Shown here: positions 1 through 10,438 of the stretch, piece by piece
Numbering within the stretch: position 1 is the first letter of the stretch
Layout of the letters: the number at the start of each line of letters is the position of its first letter
Source: Zea mays
Taxonomy: Eukaryota > Streptophyta > Magnoliopsida > Poales > Poaceae
Length of the DNA stretch: 64,000 nucleotides
Assembly: GCF_902167145.1 (NCBI RefSeq)
Contig: NC_050096.1
Location: 198,044,566 to 198,108,565, forward strand
Direction of reading: 5' to 3'
The notes under the pieces: model-generated
Seen by the model: only the letters and a program-made list of their open reading frames with translations
What the model was told of the DNA's origin: nothing
The model's database searches: none
Made by a program: the position numbers and the translations under genes

Positions 1-1131
1 AGCTGTCGGAGCGGTTGAGTCCTTGCTGACGTCCTCCTACTTCCGTAAGAGAGCTGAGAGCCGTCGTCGTCACAGAGCATGCGGGGCGCCATCATTGCCT
101 ATCTGGCGGAGCTAGCCAGATGGGACACCGGTCTTGTTCTCTGTGGCCCGAGTCAGCTCGGGGTAGGGTGATGATGGCGCTTCCTGTTGACGTGGCTGGC
201 CTGCGCCCTTGGTTGGGCGACGTGGAGGCTCCTCCGAAGCCGAGGTCGAGTCTGTCTTCCATGGCCGAGGCCAAGTCCGAGCCCCTGGGTCGGGCGAGGC
301 GGAGGTCGTTCGGCAGAGGCCAGGGCGGAGTCCGAGCCCTGGGGTCGGGCGAAGCAGAGTTCGTCGTCTTCTGGGGCTGAGCCCGAGTCCGAGCCCTGGG
401 GTCGGGCGAAGCGGAGTTCGTCGTCTTCCGGGACTTAGCCCGAGTCCGAGCCCTGGGTCGGGCGGAGCGGAGTTCGCCGTCTTCCGGGACTTAGCCCGAG
501 TCCGAGCCCTGGGTCGGGCGGAGCGGAGTTCGCCGTCTTCTGGGACTTAGCCCGAGTCCGAGCCCTGGGTCGGGCGGAGCGGAGTTCGCCGTCTTCCGGG
601 ACTTAGCCCGAGTCCGAGCCCTGGGTCGGGCGGAGCTTCCTATGGTGCCTTTGGCAGGGCCTGACTGCCTGTCAGTCTCACTCTGTCAAGTGGCACTGCG
701 GTCAGAGTGGCGCAGGCGGCGCTGTCCTTCTGTCAGGCCGGTCAGTGGAGCGGTGAAGTGACGGCGGTCACTTCGGCTCTGCCGGGGGGGCGCGTCAGGA
801 TAAAGGTGTCAGGTCACCTTTGCATTAAATGCTCCTGCGACTTGGTCGGTCGGTGCAGCGATTTAGTCAGGGTTGCTTCTTAGCGAAGGCAGGGCCTCGG
901 GCGAGCCGGAGATATGTCCGCCGTTGGAGGGGGGCCTCGGGCGAGACGGAAATCCTCCGGGGTCGGCTACCCTTGTCCGAGGCTAGGCTCGGGCGAGGCG
1001 TGATCGAGTCGCTCGAATGGACTGATCCCTGACTTAATCGCACCCATCAGGCCTTAGCAGCTTTATGCTGATGGGGGTTACCAGCTGAGAATTAGGAGTC
1101 TTGAGGGTACCCCTAATTATGGTCCCCGACA
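1..1131 (-). mobile_element. Partial LTR of a Flip/Huck-type Ty3/gypsy element
   Basis: The sequence is the reverse complement of the LTRs at 45174-46904 and 58632-60347. It ends at 1131 with the complement of the LTR start TGTCGGGGACC. About 470 bp (the U5 end) lies outside the window. Because the U3 end faces right, this is either the 5' LTR of a reverse element lying to the left or a solo LTR. It interrupts element A: the sequence right of 1131 continues a motif that is uninterrupted in copy 2 near 12785. The family name is from memory; the match to the two other LTRs is seen directly. Confidence 0.9.
305..645 (-). repeat. 57-bp tandem repeat inside the LTR
   Basis: About six copies of a GC-rich unit of about 57 bp, each containing CCCGAGTCCGAGCCCTGGG. 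Since 57 is divisible by three, the array stays open in several frames and yields false repetitive proteins. The same array occurs in both LTRs of the complete element further right. Confidence 0.9.
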
Positions 1132-1486
1132 CCCGGTCTCTATCAGAGGAGAGAAGAAGGCTTGGGAACTACCGGAAGGAGCCATAGTCTTGGAAGGAAT
1201 TCCAGTCTTCCCTCAGGCTATGAATAAGCAAGAGCACCCAGAGTCCTCCCAAGATCCCCCGCCAGAGTTGTTTGAGCCCCTCACCATGAAGAAGATTCCA
1301 GCACCATCCCGTGAGATCAAAGAAGAAGCTGCGAGCACCCTGCCAGCACCGCCGCCCTCTGAGGTGCTACAAGAGCCAGTCCAACTTGAAGAAGAGTTCG
1401 ATCCCGTCTTGCCATCTCACTCGCCGCCAGAAGAAGTCATCAACATCAGCTCCCTCTTGACCCATCCAGGAGATGTCTCAGATTGA
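1132..1486 (+). pseudogene. C-terminal part of the element A protein
   Basis: The open frame runs in from the insertion point at 1132 and ends at TGA 1484-1486. It is rich in Pro, Glu and Ser and ends in the same ten residues as the frame in copy 2. It keeps a 47-bp segment (around 1228-1275, with an ESSQDPPPELFEP stretch) that is deleted in copy 2, so it shows the original reading frame of this region. The N-terminal two thirds are outside the window. The function is unknown. Confidence 0.7.
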
Positions 1487-2409
1487 AGTTGTGTGCCAGC
1501 CTTACCAGAAGAGAAGTTGTCTGGTCTGAAATTAGTTATGCCTAGTCCTCTGCATGCATTGGGTAGTGAAGTTTTTCTTCACTTTGGCTAGAGCCCTGCA
1601 TGTATGAGAGGTAATCGTGTAGATTCGTGTTTTGCAAAACTCTAATTGTGTGGCCCCCTAGGGCATTTCAAAATGAATTTCGCTTGATGTTTTCTCCCCT
1701 TTTGAGTGCATATGTGATGCTTTGACGTTAGTGATCATAAGTTGCATTTAGCATAGTTCTCAATTCAAGAGCCAAGCAATAGTAGTTATGCTTAGCCCCA
1801 GAATCTGAGTAGTCCGTGCTTTGAAAAAACTCTATTCTTTCCCCATTCAAAATATTTGATTTGTTTGTGCTTATCATTGTTGAGCTTGTGTGTTTTCTTT
1901 CTTATAAGAAAGGTTTTATCTAAAAACATAGATCACAAATTAGATCCAATCCTCACCTTATTCTTCCATTCTCATCTTAACCCATCTGAAGAGAAAAGTG
2001 CCTTACCCAAGAAGATACCGAGAAGCTTACCCTTGAAGCCTGAAATAAGCTACAGAAGAAACATGTCTAGTCGCTCAGTCAAAAGGACCGACCATGAGAA
2101 TCAAAGCACTGCCCCTAAGTCAAAGTAAACAGAAAAAGAGGACAAAAGGAGTTATTACCATACAGAGAGGCAAAGATTCTTGGAACCAGAGACCACAAAC
2201 ATCAGGGTCATTGACCCCACCACTCACCCGTGCCCCCCCCCCGCACGCGTGCCCGCTTCCATGCGCACTACCACCACCCCACGCCCCCTTTGCAGCGCAC
2301 CCACCGCCGCCATCATCGCCGGCAATACCAAGTCCCCCCTCCATCGCGCTTGCTTCCACGTAGCACCTGCTCCATCACCACCACTCCACACCCTTGCATA
2401 CCGCTCACC

Positions 2410-2417
2410 TATAAAAT
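2410..2417 (+). promoter_or_regulatory. TATA box inside the element A internal region (copy 1)
   Basis: TATAAAAT sits in a CT-rich stretch typical of plant core promoters, 124 bp upstream of the small ORF at 2534. The same arrangement is in copy 2 (14052). It is far from either LTR, so it is not the LTR promoter. Activity is inferred. Confidence 0.5.
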
Positions 2418-2533
2418 CCCCCGCACCAGCTCCCTCAATCCCCATCTCGCTCAAAGCAAAACAGTCCCGATAAAATCCCCTCTGCCAAATTGCAAGCAAC
2501 TCCATTTTCCACTCCCTCGCCCCTAATATCACA

Positions 2534-2665
2534 ATGCTTGGTGATTCTTGGGTTGAAGACTGTTGTAGATGGTTCAACATCTTCGGTTTCCTCCTCTGTA
2601 TGATGGTAATACTCTTTGATAGAATCCTCCAGTGGGAAGAGCAAAGAGAAAGAAAGGGTCAGTGA
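2534..2665 (+). CDS. 43-aa small hydrophobic protein of element A (copy 1)
   Basis: Open from ATG 2534 to TGA 2663. The first 11 residues begin MLGDSWVEDCC. A hydrophobic stretch follows at about residues 13-28 (WFNIFGFLLCMMVILF), consistent with one membrane span. The tail is charged (EEQRERKGQ). Copy 2 (14174-14305) has the same length, start, stop and tail, with about five amino-acid changes and no indel, although the surrounding DNA carries more differences. A TATA box lies 124 bp upstream. No family is recognised. It could be a captured host micro-gene or a protein of the element; chance preservation is possible because only two copies are visible. Confidence 0.5.
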   Translation: MLGDSWVEDCCRWFNIFGFLLCMMVILFDRILQWEEQRERKGQ

Positions 2666-3273
2666 GAATAAGAAAGTGAAGAGAAGATAAGAAGAAGGTT
2701 CTCCCAGAATCAACCCTGTGACAGTCATTTCTCCGCAACCTCCTCAAGCAGCAACAGCAGAAGAAGGCCCCATAACACCTGTGTTATGAGGTACTTCAAG
2801 GAGTTCAAATCCCCAAGATTCAAGAGTTCTACCCTCATTCATTTTAAGTGGGGTAGTGTTCCAGTAAGGTTCCTGCTATGGAGAAATAGAAGAAGGCCTG
2901 TAGCAAGCTTGTGGAGGACCAGATCATCAAAGCATATAAGTTTCTGGATGAGAAGTGGTCACCCAAGTTTTGTTGATGAAGCACCAGAAGACCAATCAAG
3001 GAAGGAATCCATGTGGGAGTTCGCAAGAGAAAGGTTTGTGTGTTGGCATCGAGGCTTCCTCAATAAGCTAGCTGCCAAGCGAAAGCTAGAAGCCTGAAGA
3101 TGACCTTTGAGTAGCCAGAATCAGCGTTTGCAATCAGCAATCGGATGCTCCTAAAAGGCCAGATTTTGTTGAAGCTCCATCTCCTCGAAGAGTCTGCAAA
3201 GAGAAGATATATAGCTGAAGTAAAGCTATACCCATAACCCTTCTAAGCCAAATCTCGTGGACGAGATTCCTTT

Positions 3274-3288
3274 TAAGTGGGGTAGATT
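3274..3288 (+). other. Polypurine tract of element A copy 1
   Basis: The purine-rich stretch AAGTGGGGTAGA lies immediately before the LTR start TGTAGCATCCC, where plus-strand priming occurs in LTR retrotransposons. It is also present before the 3' LTR of copy 2. Confidence 0.75.
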
Positions 3289-3729
3289 TGTAGCATCCCA
3301 AAAATTCAAATCTTGGAATTTTCGCAAACTCGCTCTAAATTCAAAATGAATTCCAAATTTCATTTCAAAATGTTTGTTTGGGAGTTGATATCAACAAATA
3401 AAATTATAGTGGTCTGTATTCTCTCTAAAATCCTCCTCAAGATATCCTACAAATATTTCCCCAGTGATCACCCTCAAACTCTTTCAGAAATACTGCCCAA
3501 ATATTCCACCGATATATCTCCAAGTATTTTCTTCCTGAGAAATACCTTCAGAATCATTTTTGAAGAACCTACAAATATTTTATTCATAACTTTCCTCATG
3601 ATCATACGTATACGTATGCCTCCGGTGTCATACGGTGAGCTCTACAAGCTAATTACACTCATATAAGACAAATCCATGCTAATCTCCCACTAATCCTCTC
3701 ATCCCTCCCCCTAATCCCCCCACCATGGC

Positions 3730-3737
3730 TATAAATA
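3730..3737 (+). promoter_or_regulatory. First TATA box of the element A LTR (copy 1)
   Basis: TATAAATA is followed by a CT-rich initiator-like zone. Equivalent boxes are at 9181 and 15433. Confidence 0.6.
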
Positions 3738-3845
3738 GAGGGGCAAGGGCCTCCTCTCATCCCACCCCAAGCCATTTCATGGCAACTCTCTCCACTCCCC
3801 CCCTTACGCCCACTCCACATCCCACACAAGCACACACTAGCACAA

Positions 3846-4235
3846 GGATCGTTCGGTCGTTCTTTGATCGTTCGTCCACCTGTTCTTAGTTTGTTCATTC
3901 GTTCGTCCGATCGTTTGATCGTTCGTCCGATCGTTCATGGTTCGTTCGTTCGTTCGTTCGTCCGATCGTTCAATCGTTCGTCCGTTCGTTCGTCCAAATA
4001 ATCTTTTTCCTGCCGTTATGCTGCCGAAATTCTGATCGTTCGTTCGTTCGATCATCCGATCGTTCATCGTTCGTTCATAGTTCATATTCATCGTTCATTC
4101 ATCGTCACTATTCATCGTTCATTCATACGAACTATTCACCATCACTATTCATCATTACTATTCACCATTACTATTCATCGTTACAATTCACCCTTTTTCG
4201 TCGTTACTATTCATCGTTACTATTCATCGATCATC
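3846..4235 (+). repeat. GTTC/GATC-type microsatellite and ATTCATC repeats
   Basis: Degenerate 4-bp periodicity (CGTTCGTTCGTCCGATCGTT) passes into repeats of ACTATTCATC. Long frames on both strands here (peptides made of R, S, N, E, T and D) are artefacts of the periodicity. Confidence 0.85.
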
Positions 4236-4983
4236 TGATCACCCCAAATTTCAACTACTCATCTGTCATGCTGTCCAGTCCACCTAAGACCAGCCAGACC
4301 CATATTCCAGCCATACAAACTCCGGTGACTGTGATTTTCCTTCCAGTAGGGAACTTCCCATCTGGTCACCCATCCCAAATTTCTCCAAGTTGGGCACGCT
4401 TAACTTTGGGATTCCTTTAAGCCAGACTTCCAAAAAGAAAGGCGAACCATGTTTGTATGGATACGTCTTCAATCTTATAAAACCTGGCCCAAGATACCAC
4501 AGCCCACTCGGACCACAATATCACAACATTCCAGCTATTTGGGTCCCGCCTTAATGTTGTCTGATGTGACACAGTAGGTAGGAATAGTTTCCACCAACAT
4601 AAACCTCTGCCCAAGAAAAGCCCAAGAATAATTCCTCGCACCCCGCTCAAAAATACATTTGTATTTTTGATTTTCCAAATATCTCTAAATATTCAAATTC
4701 TAGAATATTCCTTTCCTTTTCTTTTTCTCCCTATGATTATAAAATCCAAAACTCCTCCATCCAAACTCAGATTTCAGTCATTCTTGTTTCTAAAATTCTT
4801 GTCAAACTATTCCCTATCCAACCATGTCATCCCTTAAGCATGGTTCATATTCCAGAAAACTCCCAAAATACTCTTGTCTCATATTCTGCCTATAACTCTC
4901 ATGTCCATGCTAAGTCATACGATTCTTTCGTCACTATTCTCACCAATAGTGAACTTCACTGAGCTACACCACATACACCCAGC

Positions 4984-4991
4984 TATAAATA
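4984..4991 (+). promoter_or_regulatory. Second TATA box of the element A LTR (copy 1)
   Basis: TATAAATA lies 1254 bp downstream of the first box and is followed by a CT/CA-rich leader and a GTAAGC donor-like site. It is conserved in all three LTRs. Confidence 0.6.
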
Positions 4992-5118
4992 CACCCAGCT
5001 ACCCTCTCCCACTCCACACACTCAACACCCGCAGCCAAGGCAAACACCCCAACCACTCAGTTACTCTGCTCTGTGGGCTACATGCATAGTGTCGCTTCGC
5101 CTCCAGTCCACCCTCCTG

Positions 5119-6468
5119 GTAAGCACCTCCGCTCCACCACTAGTAGTACCTCAACACCCCATGACACAGATTCTACTCAAGACTCTACCCATCCATATAT
5201 CGCTATTCTGACCACTATACTAAATATTTGTTGGTATACTTGCTGGTTTGTTGTTTGCTTGTTCAAGTTGCATAGTTATCGGAGCGTTCGTGTCGTCTCG
5301 TGGAGGCCAGATCTGCAAGTCTACGCCAGGCAGTGGAGCTAAAAGCCAGTTCCACGAGCTCCCCTTCCCCCTTCGCCGGATAAGCATGGCAAGCTCACTG
5401 GATCCCTTTGATGCATAAATTACCTATGATTTTTCAACCACAACCCTCAGCCTGTTATTTTATGCATGATATGATTTTGAGACAAGTTATTATGGCCACC
5501 CAGCCGCTTGCCGCAATCAATCCCTGATATATTTGTTACAAATGATTTGAGGAAAGGTGTGAGTTTTCAAAAGAAAATGCTTTTCAAAATGTGTATGATG
5601 AAGGGTTTCCACCCTTATCACCTTTGAGTAGGGATGATCAGGGACTCCCTGGTTTAGGGGAGGGCCTAAGGTGATGGCTCAGCTGGTTTAGGTGTGAGCA
5701 GAAGGATTGTCCCCTTATATAAGGATCGGTTTGTCATCCTTCACTACCTGTACTCATGATAAGTACAACCACTCGAGACTATGTGGGCAGTCACTCAATC
5801 TGAACTCGTACGGTTCAAACCCCAGGGTTATGAAGGCTGGGGAGCACCGGGAGGATAAGGAGGGGGGATGTTTTGTCTGGTTTGGGCATAGCGGTGGCCT
5901 GACTCCTTCCGGTATACCCGTTAAGGAAGGGACGTGCGAGGAAAGAAAGGGATTCGGGTCTCACTAGCTATGAGATCGCAGAGCCGGACTAGTGGGTAAA
6001 GTGTACACCTCTACGCAGAGTTTGAAAACCTATTCGAATAGTCTGTGTCCACAGGAATGAACTAGTCTGGTATGGTATGGCAATTAATGTTTTGTTTTCC
6101 AAAAAAAGGGTGCGTTTGAGAAAAGTGGTTTTTAAAAGGTCCGGCGGTTGAGCCGTGAGCTATGGTGGACGGGAAGTCCAGTAGCTGTTTTTGAAAATGA
6201 AAACCAGTGGGAAACTGCTAAGATACCTGGATGGTTTAGTCCAGGGGATTTCGTTCTATACTGAAAAACTTCCTGCTCCTTTTGGAGAGGATGCGCTTTG
6301 CAAAATACAAAATGTTTTTCAAAACAACCCTGCATAAAATATTGTTGTTTCTGCAAATATTCTGAGCTCCACATATTCCATGCATTATATCTGATTTCTC
6401 CATTCCGCGGGTGAAGGTGGGATGCTGAGTACGTTTGTACTCACCCTTGCTTATTTGTTGTTTTTCAG
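5119..6468 (+). other. Putative intron within the LTR (copy 1)
   Basis: The left edge is CTG/GTAAGC, 128 bp after the second TATA box. The right edge is a pyrimidine run TTGTTTTTCAG/AA. Both edges are conserved in the 5' LTR of copy 2 (10439-11628) and in its 3' LTR (16662-18019, with TAG instead of CAG). This suggests that a leader transcribed from the second promoter is spliced. Splicing is inferred. Confidence 0.45.
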
Positions 6469-6738
6469 AAAAAGGAGATCGGGTAAGAGTTACGCCTGTT
6501 CCCAACCTTGCATGTGGCTGTTGGACCGCTGATTTGCTTCGCTGCTATATTAGGCTGCTTCAGCCCCACTCTGATGATATGTCCCGAGTTGTGGACCAAC
6601 TCTTAAAGTTGATCGCCACCTTTATAGGTTTGTCTCGTTTAAGCAGATCTGAAATCATCTGTTGTATAAATGTGTTTACTAGCCTCCTAGGACTAGTAAT
6701 TGTATCACATTTGAGTCCCAGAGGATTGGGGCGCTTCA

Positions 6739-7467
6739 AATTCCCTTCGACTTTCCTGGGCCTGTGTGCTTAGCTTCTACTGCCAGCGCTGTGCTGATAG
6801 CTCTGTTGTAGGAGAGATCAAGGCAGATGGCCATCTTTCTTTGAAGCCAGTCATTGAGGCCTCGCATGAAGCAGTTCTTCTTTTTCAGGTCAGTATTGAC
6901 CTGGTCAATTGCATACTGGGACAAATGATTGAATTTGTTGAGTTCTTGCTTGAGTCTCATGAATTCCTCCTGCTTCATGTGCAGCACTCCTTCTAGAATG
7001 TAGTACTCACGAAATGCCAATTTAAATTCGTCCCATGTGACCTGATGTCCGGCAGGCTGAATGGCCACATAATTTCTCCACCAAGTACTGGCAGGGCCTC
7101 TTAGCTGTTGAGCCACGAACAACGACTTCTGGGTCTCGATGCAGTGGATGCGTCCAAATTTCTGCTCAATGATCCGTATCCATTCATCGACTTCGAGAGG
7201 GTCTTCGGCTTTGACAAAAAGTGGGGGACGAGTTTCCGAGAAATCCAAATACGAAGTTTCACGAGGTCCCTGCAGATAAGCCCTCCTGCCTTGTTGCTGA
7301 AATTGATTTCCCGCTATTTCACGCAAAAAGCGGGTGCTGTCGGTGGTCGCATTGACCAAGGCAGCTATAGCCTCGGCCAACGTTGGCGGTACAGACGGTG
7401 GGTTAGGGGTATCTTCTTGACCATGGGAAGTACCCGCAAAATCATGCACACGAGTCCTTGATGGCAT
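6739..7467 (-). pseudogene. gag: Gag N-terminal half of element B
   Basis: The frame is open from ATG 7467 (an MPSRTRV start, preferred over the upstream in-frame ATG at 7512) to the breakpoint. The core (about residues 75-215) looks like the Retrotrans_gag domain: a W-x-x-x-I motif followed by ASTWWRN and then W-x-EFK-x-x-F-x-x-YY. The zinc knuckle and all of pol are missing because the element is cut at 6738. Gag would form the particle that packages element RNA. The stop codon in the frame is created by the junction itself. Confidence 0.8.
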
Positions 7468-7613
7468 GTGAGGCACAAAAACATTTGGGAAAAATATAAC
7501 ATGCCGATACACACCATCATTTTACATTACCAAGATGTAATGATACAGACTCAATGTACAACATGACTTCACTACATATTTTACATTAGTAGTGTATCTA
7601 AACTATACTACTT

Positions 7614-8192
7614 CTAGTATTTATCGTCCTTGGTGGCTTCGCTGTCGGTTGTAGGGGACCGTTCGTTAGCCAGGTTCATAGAAGGAGGGGGCTTGAAAAG
7701 GTCCAATTCCCCACCAAGTGCTTCACCTGCTTTTCCAGAAGGTTCGGCTCCCATTCCAACAGGGTCGGCAGGTATGTCTGGGTGCAGTCACGAATACAGT
7801 TCATGAACTTCCTCATGTAATGTATTGCAGTACACCTGCAAGTTGTCAACGGCCGTGCTAAGCTCATCCACACGAGCACGAGCTTTGGCTTCCTAGTCCA
7901 AAGCAATTGAACGTGAGTTGACAACCAAATCGATTGCCAAATCCCGTTCAACAAGCTCATCTTGCAGATGTCGGACGTTAGCTCTTAACTCATTTATACG
8001 CTGACCATCTTCTACCCACACCCTGTTTCTGTGACGTAGCTCCGTTCGAAGCTGCTCCACATGGGCTTCTAGGTCTCCAATGGGGTCGTTACTGCCGCTG
8101 TTGATCTCTTCATGCATTGGAGCCAGCTGATGCTAAGGCACGCCAATCGGTCCAGTGGACTTACGCGCGGTTTTCCTCGTGCGCGGCAGCAT
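7614..8192 (-). pseudogene. Small coiled-coil ORF upstream of gag (element B), broken
   Basis: From ATG 8192 the frame begins with a basic segment (MLPRTRKTARKSTGPIG), hits a stop, and continues as a heptad-rich region (EAHVEQLRTELRHRN). Two more stops follow before TAG at 7614. This kind of leader ORF precedes gag in several grass gypsy elements (from memory). At least three stops make it non-functional. Confidence 0.55.
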
Positions 8193-8421
8193 ATCTCCAT
8201 AAGGGGGAAAACTTTATTAGTATAGTTTTTAACATGATGCATGCATAATTACAGAATCAACCCTAGTTGATTCACAACCTTCTATACATTGCACTCTGCT
8301 AACTGGTCTTATAAGATAGGTACTTCAGAAAGTGGTAAGATAAGAATGAAAGAAGTTTTCTTAGATAAGTCTTTGAAAATTCTTTTTAAAATGTCTCATA
8401 ATATCTACAGAGATGGGCTTC

Positions 8422-8433
8422 GCTCTGATACCA
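8422..8433 (-). other. Primer-binding site for initiator tRNA-Met (element B)
   Basis: GCTCTGATACCA is the exact complement of TGGTATCAGAGC. It lies 2 bp from the LTR end that starts TGTGACGG on the + strand. Confidence 0.85.
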
Positions 8434-8435
8434 GC

Positions 8436-8671
8436 TGTGACGGAACCTCCCAAGTCATTAGGCCCACCTACAGTTGTCCTTGTCCATCAGACCTTGGACA
8501 ATCCTATAGATGCACCTGATCACTTGACAAGTTCGGTATCTGAATTCTTTACCTTGCCCAAGAGCGTTTCACCCGTCATGCAGATATTACAACACATCGG
8601 AGGAACGAATATGCGGAAGCAGTTACAGTAACTTATTTTATATTAAAGTATAGAAAGAGTACCATTATTAC
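8436..8671 (-). repeat. LTR end of element B
   Basis: The U5-side part of a reverse LTR next to the primer-binding site. It is cut after 236 bp by the start of element A copy 2 at 8672. Confidence 0.7.
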
Positions 8672-9180
8672 TGTAGCATCCCAAAAATTCAAATCCTGAA
8701 ATTTTCTCAAACTTGCTCTAAATTCAAAATGAATTTCAAATTTCGTTTCAAAATGTTTGTTTGCATGTTGATATCAACAAATAAAATATAGTGGTCTATA
8801 TTTTCTCCAAAATCCTCCTCAAATATCCTACAAATATTTCTCCAGTGATCCTCCTCAAATTGTTTCCAGAAATACTGCCCAGATATTTCCCTAGTAATCC
8901 CCTTCAAGTTCTTTCCAGAAATACTGCCCAAATATTCCACCGATATATCTCCAAGTATTTTTCCTCTTGAGAAATACCTTCAGAATCATTTTTCAAGTCC
9001 CTATAAATATTTTCTTCATAACTTTCCTCATGCTCATACATATACGTATGCCTCCAGTGTCATACGATGAGCTCTACAAGCTAATCTCACTTATACAAGA
9101 CAAATACATGCTAATCTCCCACTAATCCTCTCATCCTCCCACTAATCCTCTCATCCCTCCCCCTAATCCCCCACCATGGC

Positions 9181-9188
9181 TATAAATA
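9181..9188 (+). promoter_or_regulatory. First TATA box, copy 2 5' LTR
   Basis: TATAAATA in the same context as 3730. Confidence 0.6.
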
Positions 9189-9297
9189 GAGGGGCAAGGG
9201 CCTCCTCTCATCCCACCCCAAGCCATTTCATGGCAACTCTCTTCCCCCCCACCACACACACCTACTCCATGTTCCACACAAGCACACACTAGCACAA

Positions 9298-9895
9298 GGA
9301 TCGTTCGGTCGTTCTTCGATCGTTCGTCCCCCTGTTCTTAGTTTGTTTGTTCGTTCGTCCGATCGTTCGATCGTTCGTCCGATCGTTCATGGTTCGTTCG
9401 TCCGTTCGTCCGATCGTTCGATCGTTCGTCCATTCGTTTGTCCAAATAATCTTTGTCCTGCCGTTATGCTGCCGAAATTCCGATCGTTTGTTCGTTCGAT
9501 CATTCGATCGTTCGTCCGTTCGTTCATAGTTCCTATTCATCGTTCATCGTTCGCTCATAGTTCCTATTCATCATTCATCGTTCGTCCATAGTCCCTATTT
9601 CATCATTCTTCCAGATAATCTTTATCCTGCTGTTATGCTGCCGAAATTCCGATCGTTCGTTCGTCCGATCATTCGATCGTTCGTCCGTTCGTTCATAGTT
9701 CATATTCATCGTTCATCGTTCGTTCATAGCCACTATTCATCGTTCATCATTCGTTCATATGAACTATTCACATCACTATTTACCATTACTATTCACAATT
9801 AATGTTCACCATTACTATTCACCGTTACTATTCATCATCGTTACTATTCATCGTTGCTATTCATCGTTACTATTCATCGTTCATCCGATCACCCC
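9298..9895 (+). repeat. GTTC/GATC microsatellite with a 169-bp tandem duplication
   Basis: The unit starting TCCAAATAATCTTTGTCC at 9441 recurs at 9610, a spacing of 169 bp. The 3' LTR has the same pair at 15690 and 15859, again 169 bp apart. Copy 1 has only one unit (3993). Confidence 0.85.
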
Positions 9896-10301
9896 CAACT
9901 TTCGACTACTCATTCATCACGCTGTCTAGTCCAATTAAGACCAGCCATACCCATATTCCAGTCATACAAACTCCGGTGACTGTGATTTTCCTTCCAGTGG
10001 GAACTTCCCATCTGGTCACCTATCCCAGGTTTCTCCAAGTTGAGCACGCTTAACTTTGAGATTCCTTTGAACCAAGCTTCCAAACTCAGATTCTAATAAT
10101 TCTTGTTTCTAAATTCTTATCGAATTATTCCCTATCCAACCATGTCATCCCTTAAGCATGGTCCATATTCCATAAAACTCCCAAAATACTCTTGTCCCAT
10201 ATTTTGCCTATAACTCTCCTGTTCATACTAAGTCAGACGATTCATTCGTCACTATTCTCACCAACAGTGAACTTCACTGTGCTACACCACATACACTCAG
10301 C

Positions 10302-10309
10302 TATAAATA
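10302..10309 (+). promoter_or_regulatory. Second TATA box, copy 2 5' LTR
   Basis: TATAAATA lies 1121 bp after the first box. The donor-like GTAAGC follows at 10439. Confidence 0.6.
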
Positions 10310-10438
10310 CACCCAGCTACCCTCTCCCTCTCCACAAACACTCAACACCCTCAGCCACGGCAAACACCCCACCCACTCAGTTACTCCGCTCTGCCGGCTA
10401 CACGCATAGTGTCGCTTCGCCTCCAGTCCACCCTCCTG

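Larger units (their letters stand above)
1132..6738 (+). mobile_element. Element A copy 1: 3' half of a gypsy-like retrotransposon with a 3.4-kb LTR
   Basis: The segment has the tail of the element's protein gene, a long 3' untranslated internal part, a polypurine tract and a complete 3' LTR that starts TGTAGCATCCC and ends CA at 6738. It aligns throughout with copy 2 from about 12786 onward. The 5' part is cut off by the LTR at 1-1131. No protease, reverse transcriptase or integrase is visible in either copy, so the family is probably non-autonomous. The end of the internal region (a GTGGACGAGATTC motif just before the tract) resembles the pol end of Tekay/Del-type chromoviruses; this link is an inference. 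Confidence 0.85.
3289..6738 (+). repeat. 3' LTR of element A copy 1
   Basis: A 3450-bp LTR bounded by TG and CA. In order it contains a TATA box at 3730, a GTTC/GATC-rich microsatellite zone, a second TATA box at 4984, a splice-donor-like site at 5119 and a splice-acceptor-like site at 6467. It is longer than the copy 2 LTRs in some stretches but carries a single copy of the 169-bp unit that is duplicated there. Confidence 0.9.
6739..8671 (-). mobile_element. Reverse-oriented gypsy fragment (element B)
   Basis: Reading leftward: LTR end (8671-8436), primer-binding site (8433-8422), a coiled-coil ORF (8192-7614) and gag (7467-6739). It lies between the two element A copies. The gag is cut at the element A LTR boundary (6738) and the LTR is cut at 8671 where copy 2 begins, so element A probably inserted twice into or beside this element. 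Confidence 0.8.

Noticed and set aside
120..550. Overlapping frames of 80-113 codons at the left edge
   Set aside because: They are read from the 57-bp tandem repeat of an LTR, whose length is a multiple of three.
2786..3097. 103-codon ORF in element A copy 1
   Set aside because: The same frame in copy 2 is stopped after about 53 codons, with no sign of conserved protein sequence.
3837..4091. Arg/Asn/Thr/Glu-rich ORF and its counterparts at 9289-9591 and 15592-15840
   Set aside because: Artefact of the 4-bp microsatellite; frames are open on both strands.
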